Positions 24,200-34,450 of a stretch of DNA of 64,000 nucleotides are shown here, piece by piece. The notes beneath the pieces were generated by a model. That model was not told where the DNA came from and made no database searches. It saw nothing but the letters and a program-made list of their open reading frames with translations. Each line of letters begins with the position of its first letter. Position 1 is the first letter of the stretch. The position numbers were made by a program, and so were the translations under genes. The DNA is from Artemisia argyi (lineage: Eukaryota; Streptophyta; Magnoliopsida; Asterales; Asteraceae): positions 128,231,796-128,295,795 of the forward strand of contig CM060692.1 of assembly GCA_030686995.1 (NCBI GenBank), written 5' to 3'.

Positions 24200-24880
24200 C
24201 AGGGCCGTCTCGTTGATTTTAGAGGCCCTGTGCCATAATTAATCTCGAGGCCCTTTGAACTAAAAAACAATTAAAATATTTGAAAAGCTTGTAAATATCA
24301 CCAAATCTTGTAAATATTTAAATCTACTAAAATTTTCCAAAGCGTACATAAACCAAAAAAAGATAGTTGTCGTCAATTTTTGACATTAGTTCTATTGAGC
24401 TGCTTTTGGAAACATTTTAGACAGTAAGTAACATATTGTAATTTGTAAATACATATTGAGTGATTTATGACCTTTATTAGTAATGGTTTTAAACAAGGGT
24501 AAAAACTGCTAAATTATGTAAACTTTCACCCCTTTTTGGAACTAACTCTGAAAATAGAAGACTAGTATGGAAAAAGGTATAAACTCTAGGGAGCAAAAAT
24601 GTGAATTACCCAAAATAGTCATCTTCTTCACCAGTTATAAACGTAAACCACCGCAACCCTCTGTAAGACCACCTCATTTCTTAGAATTTACTTCATATTG
24701 ATCCATTTTTACCTCATTATTTCTATAAAATCAAATATTATGTCATTCCTGAATGCATTGTTATCAGTTTTATGCCAAACATCGAATTAAACCCATCACG
24801 GAGTCTATAATCGTGGGGCACTTGAAAAAATGGAGGCCATGTGCCATCGCACACCCTGCACATGCTCAAATCCGGCCTTG
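24200..24880. mobile_element. non-autonomous hAT-type DNA transposon
   Basis: 681 bp with short terminal inverted repeats CAGGGCCG (24200) and, reversed, CAAGGCCG (24880), flanked by a perfect 8-bp duplication AATTAAGG (24192-24199 and 24881-24888), the hAT hallmark. No transposase ORF. A near-identical 15-mer (GAGGCCCTGTGCCAT / GAGGCCATGTGCCAT) sits near each end in the same orientation. Confidence 0.85.
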
Positions 24881-25794
24881 AATTAAGGTGTCAAATAGTG
24901 AACCTTGAGAATTTAAAAGAAGACTAGCGTACTATGTGATTGCCTTAATCAACTTCACTGTTGTCTCAGTTTCGACTACGGTGTCACTTATATATACTTT
25001 CTTTCTTCTCCCTTTGTTGGCTTAATTTTAGCACCTTGAAAAGAAATAAACACCAGGTCTTGTACTCGTTTACAACTTAGTTTTTGTTTGAAGGACTTCC
25101 AAAAGTGGCTGTAACTTTGCATGAGATTATATCTTAACTACTTATAATGTATTTTTGGTCAAAGTGAAAATGTGAAATTATGAAAAACTGAATTTGCAGT
25201 CAATCCCAATTTTACCCTTGTCAACCATCAACTAATAAATGTAAATCATTTTTACTCTTGTCAAATCAATAAATGGCAAATCGAAACTTATGATATGAGC
25301 CAATTAATGGGAAGTATTGATGGAAAGTAATTAATGGAAATCGAAACTTACTTATATCAGATAAGTCAAACTCAATTGAAATGTGGAAAAAGAAAATTAC
25401 AATAGGGTTGTAACTTATATTCGGTGAGTCAAATTCAAAAGGAGATTATGACTTATAAATTAAATGGTTTCCTAATACACGATTGAATATGTAATGTAGT
25501 AAAGTTGACTTGAAACTTATATAGAGTAACGTAGTAAAGTCTTGAAACTTATATGTAGTAAATATAGGAGTGATTTAAAATTCAAAACTGCCAATGCCAA
25601 TGTCCATTGTATGCCAGCCGTGTAGAAAAAAAATGATGCTTTATAAATTTAATACTTTCCAAAACATATCTTATGTAAACACCATAATCCTAATTTTCAT
25701 TTTCAAATTTGTGCTAATTCATAGAAGTTGATGGAAATGGAAATGAAAAATCAAAGAAAATGTTGATGATGATCATAAGGTTAGTATATTGTAA

Positions 25795-26163
25795 TCTCTT
25801 ATTTTTCTTCATAAATTTGTTCTTTTATTGCTATACTTCATGGTCTCTGCTAATGGAGGACATCGCGGTCGATTTGGACCTGGAAGTTTAAAAAGCTCTC
25901 GTAAGTTCCTATGTTTTATCTTAGATCCAATATATGCATCGCAATTGACTAATTAATTTAGTCGTGATTTTGATAAATTTAAATTGTTAGCTACAAATGA
26001 CTAATGGTTTGTGCCCAAATGAACAGAGTGTGATGGAGAATGCATTAGGAGATGTAGCAAAACACACTACCACAAGCTATGCATGTTCTTCTGCCAAAAA
26101 TGTTGCACGAATTGTTTGTGTGTACGACCGGGTTTTTACGGTAACAAATAAGTTTGCCCATGC
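25795..26163 (+). pseudogene. GASA/snakin (gibberellin-regulated cysteine-rich peptide) relic
   Basis: Two exons can be read. 25795-25900 gives a hydrophobic signal-peptide core (FVLLLLYFMVSANG) and linker, ending at a GTAAGT donor. After a 126-bp intron with a CAG acceptor, 26027-26163 gives the cysteine-rich domain in one frame with canonical spacing: CDGECIRRC, then HKLCMFFCQKCC, then NCLCV-PGFYGNK. Eleven of the usual twelve cysteines are present. A TAA replaces the codon after GNK (26149-26151), a second TAA follows VCPC (26164-26166), and the expected C-terminal KCP is absent. Upstream, a TAA at 25792 separates the signal peptide from any start codon. The normal product is a secreted antimicrobial or hormone-regulated peptide; this copy looks dead. 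It sits inside an LTR, so it arrived by capture or insertion. Confidence 0.8.
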
Positions 26164-26842
26164 TAAAACAACCGCAATGCCCATAGAGTACATCACCAAT
26201 ATTTACTTAATAAACAGGGTTATTCTAATGTTTATTAGTATTTGTTCTTGCTTCCATGTTGATATTCAATGTTGTACTGTAATAGTGTTGAGGTTCATTT
26301 GAAAAACTATGAAAATGGACTAACGGTTTTTAATCTATGGTCATTAGCGTGCCGTAATTCATTGGATGCTATTATTGCACCTAGCATGTGACTGAACCCA
26401 AAATATTTCATATATTGTATTTTGATGGTATTGAAAATTAATTTGTCAAATATGCTTGAACCTTTATCATAAGAAAAACCTTACAACCATTTATTTCATA
26501 GTTATATTTACTTTCATACATATTAATCATAAAAAATGAGAAATTTAAATATTACCATCAAAGATACATGAGTTATCGTTGCATATTAAGATCAAATTAG
26601 AAAGAAAAATAAAATAAAATAAGAGGTCTAAGAAGTAAGCACAACTACATTCCCATTCTCATTTCGATTTATTTTATCAACAAATTCAATTGAAAGCAAG
26701 TTGATATTATGAAGCGATGCATGCACAATAGATGTAGATAGTCTAGAAACCTAATAACATGAAAACGTGCCATCTTGACATCACAAGACATGAGAACAGA
26801 TATCATGAAAACCAGACAAGTACTCGTACATAACAATGGGAT

Positions 26843-26942
26843 TTTATAGCTGCATATAGTTATAATGATATTTTGGTTATACAAAAAGGCTTATACAAAA
26901 CACTTAGCCAAAATATCATTATAACTATATACCGCTATAAGA
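26843..26942. repeat. near-perfect inverted repeat, about 36-bp arms
   Basis: Arms 26843-26878 and 26907-26942 pair at about 33 of 36 positions, including 23 consecutive bases, around a loop of about 28 bases. It could be a small fold-back element or the stem of a small-RNA precursor. Confidence 0.75.
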
Positions 26943-27498
26943 TATCCTTGCTACGTAAGCATACATTCATACTCCATTTTATTTCAAGGTCAAGGCTTCT
27001 AATAAATATAAGAGGATAAAAACTGTATGTATCTTACATTTTAATAAATATATTAAAAATATGTACATGAAGAATCATGTTACTTTGGATTTAAGTCTTA
27101 AAACGATTTTTATTATGTCCAAGAACTTGATTATTTGTAGTTGAAGTATCATAATGGAACCTGGTAAGATTTAAAGCATAAGTATATCGTAAATATATCA
27201 GCATTTGTATAGCATGGTTTCTCACTCTACAACAAACCTTTTATTGACCTTTTTGTTATTTATATTAGAACACGTCACACTTAACCAAAATTCATAATTG
27301 ATGTAATTTTTTTTCTTCAGTTTCACAAAATGATTTTATATATTCTTTGATATATGTTAAGAATTTTTGCTTGAGTTGAATTATCGCATGTTACAACCAT
27401 TTGCAATTACATTTTCATCTTTTCACGTTCTATTTTGAACGTTATACAAAACACTTACCACAATATCGCATATCGTTACTTGTCTGCCGTTAGGAATT

Positions 27499-27526
27499 TT
27501 CGTTGCTATGCACGGGTACTCGTCTA
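27499..27526 (+). other. possible Helitron 3' terminus
   Basis: CGTTGCTATGCACGGG followed by TACTCGTCTAGT resembles the short hairpin plus CTAG end typical of plant Helitrons. No 5' TC end was found, so the element's extent is unknown. The GASA relic upstream would fit capture by such an element. Confidence 0.35.
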
Positions 27527-27708
27527 GTATTATAAAAGAGCTCATGCAACTTAAGTTACTATTAGTTCACACTTATTCACATATCACGTGCAAATGGCAG
27601 TTAGTCAAAATGTTGGCTTCTCTAATTAGTGACACATTAGTTAATCTATCATCTATGCATGCCACATATGAAACTTAAATATCATACGTGTAATTTTATT
27701 TTATTTTT

Positions 27709-27712
<4 letters not shown>

Positions 27713-27769
<57 letters not shown>

Positions 27770-27951
27770 TTAGGATTAAATAAGAAGAATAATAAACATA
27801 GGAATGATAGGAAGTAACAACAACCACACATTCTAGATGCACCTACAAAAATGGATGCATCTTCATTCAGATTTTCTCTCCTATATTAAAACGTGTGGCT
27901 AGAATTACTTCTTACTATTCTTATTTTAATTATTCTTCTTATTGGATCCCT

Positions 27952-28041
<90 letters not shown>
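27713..28041. repeat. two (AT)n arrays around a 189-bp fold-back element
   Basis: AT arrays at 27713-27766 and 27956-28041 flank 27767-27955. That segment begins GAGTTAGGATTAAATAAGAA and, reversed, GAGAAGGGATCCAATAAGAA, so its ends form imperfect inverted repeats tens of bases long. It looks like a small MITE inserted in an AT microsatellite; target duplications cannot be told from the AT repeats. Confidence 0.7.
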
Positions 28042-28044
<3 letters not shown>

Positions 28045-28381
28045 AAAAGTGTACACAAAATGCCTTTAGTCTAGTACGTAAACGCATAGATGCAACACCG
28101 GTTTATACTTAAAAGGACTATGTACACGTAAAAATAGACTGTTTTTTTTATGTGGGTGACACTAACAATTTTAAAATAGTTTGAGCATATCATTTATACT
28201 TAGTTAATATTAAATAAAATTATAGGTTAATGGCATGTTCATAGCGCGAGGGTGCCAAAAGAAAGTGAACACAAGATATGAAAATGACCGACTAACGCAA
28301 AACTAGCTTAAAAGCATATTTTGAGTGAAAGGTGTTATAAAATATTATCGGTCACTAACCTGAGTCTAGACGGTTGTTATA

Positions 28382-29246
28382 GTATTTTCTCCGTTGAATG
28401 GAATTTTGTCCCCAAAATTCAACTTGTTCCCTCTAGAGATGAGGGGTTCGTGAACAGTTGTAAGTACTTGCATTTGATTTCGTCCTCGCGCTCCCAAGTA
28501 AATTCAGGACCTCATCGTGAATTCCATCGCTCCTTAACAATAGGAATTCGAACCCGCTTCAGTCCCTTGAATTCACGGTCCATGATATCCACAGGTTCTT
28601 CAGCGAAGTGTAAATTTTCATTTATCTTGAGTTCGTTTAGGGGCACGTGTAAGTCTGTATTTGCTAGACATTTCTTCAGGTTTGACACATGAAACGTATC
28701 ATGAATGCCGCTCATTTCTTGAGGTAATCTTAGTCTATACACTACATCACCAATGCGTTCAACAATCTCGAATGGTCCTACATACCTTGGTGTTAACTTG
28801 CCCCTTCTGTCAAATCGAACCATACCTTTCCAAGGGGATACCTTGAGTAAAACTTTATCACCGATGCTAAACTCTAAGGGCCTACGTCGATTATCGGCAT
28901 AGCTCTTTTGGCGATCTCTTGCTGCCTTGAGCTTCTCCTTGATTTGAAATATCTTATCGGTTGTCTCCTGAACGATTTGCGGCCCTGTCAGTTGACTTTC
29001 TCCAACTTCATCCCAAATGATAAGTGATCGACATTTCCGCCCGTACAGTGCTTCAAATGGGGGACGTTTAAAGCTTGAATGGTAACTGTTGTTGTAAGAG
29101 AATTCAACTAAAGTAAGATGTGTATCCTAGCTTCCTCTAAAGTCAAGAGCACATGCTCTAAGCATCTCTTCCAATGTCCGGATAGTACGCTCACTCTGAC
29201 AATCGGTCTAAGGATGATAAGCTGTACTTATGTCTAAACGTGTTCC
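28382..29246 (-). pseudogene. integrase C-terminal half of the Tekay-like pol
   Basis: Read from 29246 downwards: RLDISTAYHP and QSERTIRTLE (with the third catalytic acid of the DDE triad), then SYNNSYHSS and [10 protein letters not shown]. Then come the C-terminal DNA-binding segment ([32 protein letters not shown]) and a chromodomain-like tail (VKERWNSR, then after a TGA at 28512 EFTWERED). In-frame stops near 29210 and at 28512 disable it. The final frame LNFGDKIPFNGENTIT runs to the LTR start. The frame joins that of 35849 exactly if LARD-A2 and one copy of its duplication are removed. Confidence 0.9.
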
Positions 29247-30639
29247 TGATGCGTGGGAATCGCACCTTGCTTTACCTCTCGAGGGATCTCGAGAAGCTTA
29301 CAACCCCCACCAGGCAGTGTACCTGATCGTTGTAGTATAGTATAGTGACAAGTACCGGGGGATTGATCGTTCAGCTTAGGAATAGTGTCGCTAGGATTAG
29401 AAAACCTAATTAATAGTTCTAAAGATGATGGATGATTATTTTTGTGTTTTTATATTTTATGAAAGCAATTAAAATCTCGGGTTTTGGAAGAGTGGGCGGA
29501 ATTAGTTGCTATTCAACTAACCCAAAGCTATTAAAATAATGAAAATGAAAATAAACTAAATTATACTAAAGTTGTGAGCAGTGGTTGGAGAAATTGTGTT
29601 TACTTAGACTTCATTACTCCCTAGATATCTTTTACATGTTAATTACTTGTTACACTTGTATGAATGACGGATTGTATTCCTTAATACCATTCGTGGGGTG
29701 GCATACATAACTCCCCAACTCTATGAGCTCTTATCTCCTCCTACACCATGACCCAACACAACTATAGGGATTGTAAACAGTGGCTCATGCATTAAATACA
29801 ACCAATAAAGACCTAGTACGCCTCGGTTCATGTTTCTTAAGACGTTCAAACATGTTACCATTTGGAGATCTGCCAGTTTTCTTAAGCCTAACATATAAAT
29901 CATTCATTCAAAACAAGAATAGACAAGTAATCAACACATAATCAACATCTAGGTTTCATTAGATCTAAGCAAACACAAAAGAGATCTAGCCTAGCATAAT
30001 GGAATTGAGACAAGAACAAGATATAAACAACCAACACATAGACATATTGATTGAATTGAAAGTACACTTATCTCAATTACAATGCAAGGTCTCAAGGGTT
30101 TGGAACCCTTGAAAAACCTGTAAAAGAGGCACCAAAATCGTCTTTAGGGTTTCACCCAAAACTTCTCCTCTCTAATGAAAAAACTAGAAAACTATATATA
30201 GGAAAAACAGGCTGACGGCGTCAAGAGTTACTTGTGACGCCGTCACCTCGCCGCCATATACTTCCTCGGACGGCCTTGATCCACTTATGACGGCCTATGT
30301 GACGCCGTCACCACCCACGGTATATTAATTTTGCCACTTTGACGCCGTCACGAATCCTTCTGACGCCGTCACCACCTTCGGTGTTTAATTCCTCATGTCT
30401 GACGCCGTCAAGATGGTGGTCTTGACGCCGTCACCTTGTATTTTCAGCATGGAAATTTGGTACTTAGCCGTTTTCTTCACTTTTATGCTCCAAAAACGTC
30501 CAAAATAGCTTCTTTTCCAGAATTCACTCTCCAAACACCTAAAATCACAAAAGGAACGATTTAGGGCAATATTTGATCAAATAAAGTCGGATTCGGGCTT
30601 AAATGACCCCCTAAAAACGGAACATTTTTCGCCTCATCA
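29247..30639 (-). repeat. 3' LTR of LARD-A2
   Basis: Element sense TGATGAGGCG to CGCATCA. The tRNA-Asp 5'-half complement lies at 29327-29341 and the TATA box at 30192-30201. Confidence 0.93.
30192..30433 (-). promoter_or_regulatory. U3 motif array and TATA box of LARD-A2 3' LTR
   Basis: Seven exact copies of the 11-mer TGACGSCGTCA between 30213 and 30433, plus two decayed ones, lie upstream (element sense) of the TATA box CTATATATAG. The same array is at 35417-35637 in the 5' LTR. Confidence 0.6.
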
Positions 30640-31211
30640 TATACCCTTACACTTGAGATTTGCTTGTCCTCAAGCAAATGAGCTTTTATTCTACTCAAAA
30701 GACAAGTTAGGGGTCATTTAACACTAATATAAAAGTAATTACAACAAATAATCATTCCACTAAAGACCAATAGACAAGCACGGAGGTCATACACAAGCAC
30801 CTCACAAATAGTGTTTAGATACTCACATCTCTCGGGTGTAATAAAGTAATATAACATTATGGAAATGGAAGATATCTCTCACTACCTGTCATAGCAAAAT
30901 AGATTACCATAGGCTTGGGAAAGGATCAAACCTCCACCACATGGCGTAAGCACCTAGGATAAACTATCAAAGAGGTCTTTTAAAGGGTTATAACGTTAGG
31001 TGTAGGGATATGAATTACACGGTTTTGTTGGATAAAGGAAGTTTTACTGGTGTCGAGTTAACAATCTCAGTTAATTACATGTACAAGATGGCGTTGCTAA
31101 GCCAAGACTAGACTCGACTTAAGCTAATAAATGAAAAATAACAAAAACATAAAATAAACATAGAATGAAAACGGGATGGTAGTCCATATGTTTTTTTCTT
31201 TTTTTCTTTTC

Positions 31212-31246
<35 letters not shown>

Positions 31247-33091
31247 CATACACTCTTACCCTACCATCCAAAATAATACATCATAGGGGTTTGAGCAATC
31301 CCCTTACACTTGAATCTTTACATACTTTACAATTAACTAATCTAATGACCCGAATTAAGAAAATCAAAACACTTGGAGCACTTTTAAGATTAACGTACAT
31401 ATGGGGGTAATAAGTGATGTTCTTCCCCATTACTCCATAAAATAAGTACTTACCCATGAGTCCCAATCGTCCCAAAACAATATGTACAAGGATATGACTC
31501 GACTTAGCAACCATGTAATCAATTAGAAAGTTAACTTAGGGTTTAACAAATAACAATAATGCACTAAAAATGAGCGCATACACGGAAGGCTAAGGCGATT
31601 TGGGTGTACATTTAAGTGGGGTGTAACAAATTCTTCCTTTAAGTAAAATGCTTAAAGTTAGAAACGAAAAGATAGGCTCGGAGGGGTGTACTAGGGGTTT
31701 CGTGTACTAAAAATGAGTACAACGCTAAGGGTGTGGGAAAAATTAGTTGACTTAATTAGCCAAGTAATATGACTTAAATGGTCAAGTAATTATAATACAG
31801 GTTTAACACAAGGGTGATCCTAATGCCTCTTATCATGTAGTAAATCCTACCACACGAATGTAGTCTCACTAGCAATCTCGGGATGCATCACTAACGCAAG
31901 TTCTAGAATCTAAATGCTACCGGTACACTCATAAGCACTAATAGTAAATGCTTTTCCTATCAAATCTAAAGGCGAACCTCACATTTTTGGGTGGAAAATT
32001 TTTCTGAATATACGGTTATGTGCTAGTCATACAACCTCCTATCCATGAGACGCTTGCTATGGCTAAAGTTTCACTCCTAAATGTTGTAGAAAATTTTAAA
32101 TTTGGCGCTAAAATTACACTAACAAGTATTTCTCATAGTTTTATTACTCATCTACTATCAAACAAAACAAACTCAAGCGAAAGTGCATATGTAAGGTATC
32201 ATCTTTTTACCCTCCCCTTACACTTAAGATGAACATTGTCCCCAATGTTCAAGTAAAGAATGTAAAAGTTAAAAAGTAAAGAGAATGAAATCAAATACTC
32301 CCCTGATTCGCTCGGTATGGATTATAGGTTGGCCAGGTTAAATCTTCCTCCAAGAGAACGAACAATCAAAGCTTCCCTTCCAGAATATAAATCATCTTCT
32401 TGTCATAAATAACCTGTAAATCCTGACAACAATAAACAAGGCAACCTCGCGTAAAATCGGCGGCATCCTATATAAATTACTAAATCCTAGAAAACAAAGT
32501 AAGATATAATGCTTGTGGAATGAAGTTTGCAGATTTCCTGGAGATTATAAAACTTAATAATCCACAAAAACCATAAGACTCCGTTAGAAAAACAAAATCG
32601 GTAAAATTTCCAGATTTTAACTCCTGACGCCGTCAAGAGCAATACCCTGACGCCGTCAGAATGGACCTGCAGAAATTCTTATGTTAAGTTTCCGGAAAAT
32701 TTCTGGAAAAACTTTGTCCTACTTCCTGGAAAATCCTGCATAACTTCATTATGACTCAATACAAGCATTTGACTCTAACAAATATGAATATACATGTTCA
32801 TTAAATATTGTGGAGAATCATGATCGGTTTGTTTCTTAAAAAACATATTTGGGGTTTCCCCTTACACTTATCTTTTGCAAAAATACCTTTAGGTTGAAGT
32901 TAAGACTAGGCCAAACAACATAATAAAGTATTTTATATTTTAATAGAGAAACATGATCAACCAACAATAAAAAAAATAAAACATGCGTACGGAAGCAAAT
33001 GACAAGCAAACAAATAAAAATCACACAAAACATGGGTTGCCTCCCAAGAAGCGCTTTTCTTTATTTACGAGTCACGAGCCTGACTCTACCC
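30640..33091 (-). other. non-coding 3' internal region of LARD-A2
   Basis: No gene. On the minus strand AAGTGTAAGGG occurs at 32859-32869, 32215-32225, 31301-31311 and 30644-30654, the last abutting the 3' LTR. A 40-base T run lies at 31207-31246. A pair of TGACGCCGTCA motifs lies near 32624-32660. Confidence 0.7.
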
Positions 33092-34273
33092 TTATTTCAC
33101 GGATAAAGGTGAGGTTTTCCCTACACTTAGGATTAAGTGCGGGTGGAAGTAGCGACACCCACCATCTCGGTGAAAGTATGCCACGTGAGGAAAGAGTGGT
33201 GAATGAATTATATGCTCAAAGGGTTGTGCTCCGATCATCATAACCTTACCAAATTCAATCGGGTTAATGGGTGGATTAAGATTTTCTCCTAAAAAAGGAT
33301 CATTCTCTATCAACTTCAAGAGACTACTAGTTGGGGATCCATCTTGACCTAATAAGCCCGGTTTAAACCCATAATGTTTCTTATGATCAATCACAAATGG
33401 GTGATGTAAACATGTAAGGTCATTTTCCACTCCTATATTGGTTTCCTCTCTACAAGGCTTAGAGTCCACTACCTTTATCCTAAGACTACCCGGACTACAT
33501 GGGTTGATGGGTGGATCGGGACCTATTTCAATTCCTAAATCTTCATCCAAGGATGGAAGATTAGGTAATGGTTTTGGTTGAGGCTCCGGTTCATCAAAAC
33601 TAGGAACTTCCCTAGAACTAGGAGTAAGGTTATCACTACAAGTGTTCAAACCTATATCCTCTAGTGGTGCTTGGTCCAAGGGTTCTACCTCAATTGGGGT
33701 TCCTATAGTCTCTTCTACTTCTTCCGGGTAAGTCACGGGCGGTGTATGTGCCTCAAATGATGGTAGGACTTGTGGGGTACTTTGTGGGCTTGGATTATCC
33801 ACCTCATCCTCCATTGTACCTAGATTACCTATATGTTTGTTTTGTACTATGATATTAGGTGCCATCCAACTAGGTATCTCAACATGAGTATATTCATCCC
33901 CAGACAAACTTCCTGTTTGCTCCATCAAACTTGTTTTTGATTGATTTGTGATGTTGTTTGTTGGGTTGTCTACTCTATAATAATATTGGGCACAGTTTTC
34001 TATGGTATCCCACGCTTCTTCATCATTTAATTCCCTAGGGCCCCCATTGGCAAAATCATCGATGCGCATTTGGTCACATTGGCTGACACGATAGTAAAAG
34101 GTTTCGGTTAGGGATGATAAAGAGAAACTATGATGAGGGAATTTTCGAAGTAAAATTTTAAAACGAGTCCATGCATCATATATGGGTTCATTTCGATATT
34201 GTTTGAAATTCGAGATCTCAACAGGGTAGAATGGCCTTTTTGGTTGGTGGTATGGTGGATTCGCGTACTCCAT
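33092..34273 (-). CDS. Gag-like protein of LARD-A2, 393 residues
   Basis: An intact ORF from the ATG of MEYANPPYHQP, parallel to the 395-residue product at 746-1933. The N-terminal capsid-like segment (IYDAWTRFKILLRKFPHHSF, then SLTETFYYRV) is followed by an acidic, proline-rich centre (VTYPEEVEETIGTPIEVEPL). Last comes a conserved C-terminal block of unknown fold (KKHYGFKPGLLGQDGSPTSS to LSVGKTSPLSVK). No zinc knuckle or protease. The two copies differ throughout, yet both stay open over nearly 1.2 kb, with only short length differences. The region in front, 34274-34427, is the leader after the primer site. It probably contributes to particle assembly or RNA packaging with enzymes supplied in trans; this is inferred from Gag homology. 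Confidence 0.82.
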   Translation of the reverse strand: MEYANPPYHQPKRPFYPVEISNFKQYRNEPIYDAWTRFKILLRKFPHHSFSLSSLTETFYYRVSQCDQMRIDDFANGGPRELNDEEAWDTIENCAQYYYRVDNPTNNITNQSKTSLMEQTGSLSGDEYTHVEIPSWMAPNIIVQNKHIGNLGTMEDEVDNPSPQSTPQVLPSFEAHTPPVTYPEEVEETIGTPIEVEPLDQAPLEDIGLNTCSDNLTPSSREVPSFDEPEPQPKPLPNLPSLDEDLGIEIGPDPPINPCSPGSLRIKVVDSKPCREETNIGVENDLTCLHHPFVIDHKKHYGFKPGLLGQDGSPTSSLLKLIENDPFLGENLNPPINPIEFGKVMMIGAQPFEHIIHSPLFPHVAYFHRDGGCRYFHPHLILSVGKTSPLSVK

Positions 34274-34427
34274 AATGGTGAACGGAATAGTCAATGGAAA
34301 TTACGAACAAACACACAAAGAAAAAGATAGACTAAAGAAGACCTAAAAATAAAAATAAAATCTTACTAGAAAGGAATCTAGCAAGTAGACCTAATAAAAA
34401 GAAATCCTAACCTAGACAATAACTATT

Positions 34428-34444
34428 CCCCGGCAACGGCGCCA
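34428..34444 (-). other. primer binding site, exact tRNA-Asp match
   Basis: On the minus strand TGGCGCCGTTGCCGGGG, exactly complementary to the last 17 bases of plant tRNA-Asp including CCA. It is six bases from the LTR. Confidence 0.92.
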
Positions 34445-34450
34445 AAAACT

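Larger units (their letters stand above)
22425..28381 (-). repeat. 3' LTR of the Tekay-like Gypsy, swollen by insertions
   Basis: The 3' end (22425-23450) matches the order of features in the LTR at 52202-55752, including a GTTGGTGAGTTCA block in the shared orientation and the closing TTCCGCT-GGTGTGACA. The start TATAACAACCG at 28381 aligns with TGTAACAATTC of that element just after a homologous pol tail. At 5.96 kb it is longer than the 3.55-kb relative because it carries a hAT element, a GASA relic, fold-backs and AT arrays. The terminal 12-bp arms TGTCACACCTCG/CGAGGTGTGACA (22425-22436 and 22451-22462) form a perfect hairpin. Confidence 0.7.

Noticed and set aside
25795..26166. A functional GASA gene
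   Set aside because: Two stops inside the conserved domain, a stop before any start codon and a missing C-terminal cysteine.
29327..29360. A tRNA-Asp gene
   Set aside because: Only the 5' end and D-arm region resemble tRNA-Asp; the anticodon arm, T arm and acceptor 3' strand are not in order, so it is not a tRNA gene.
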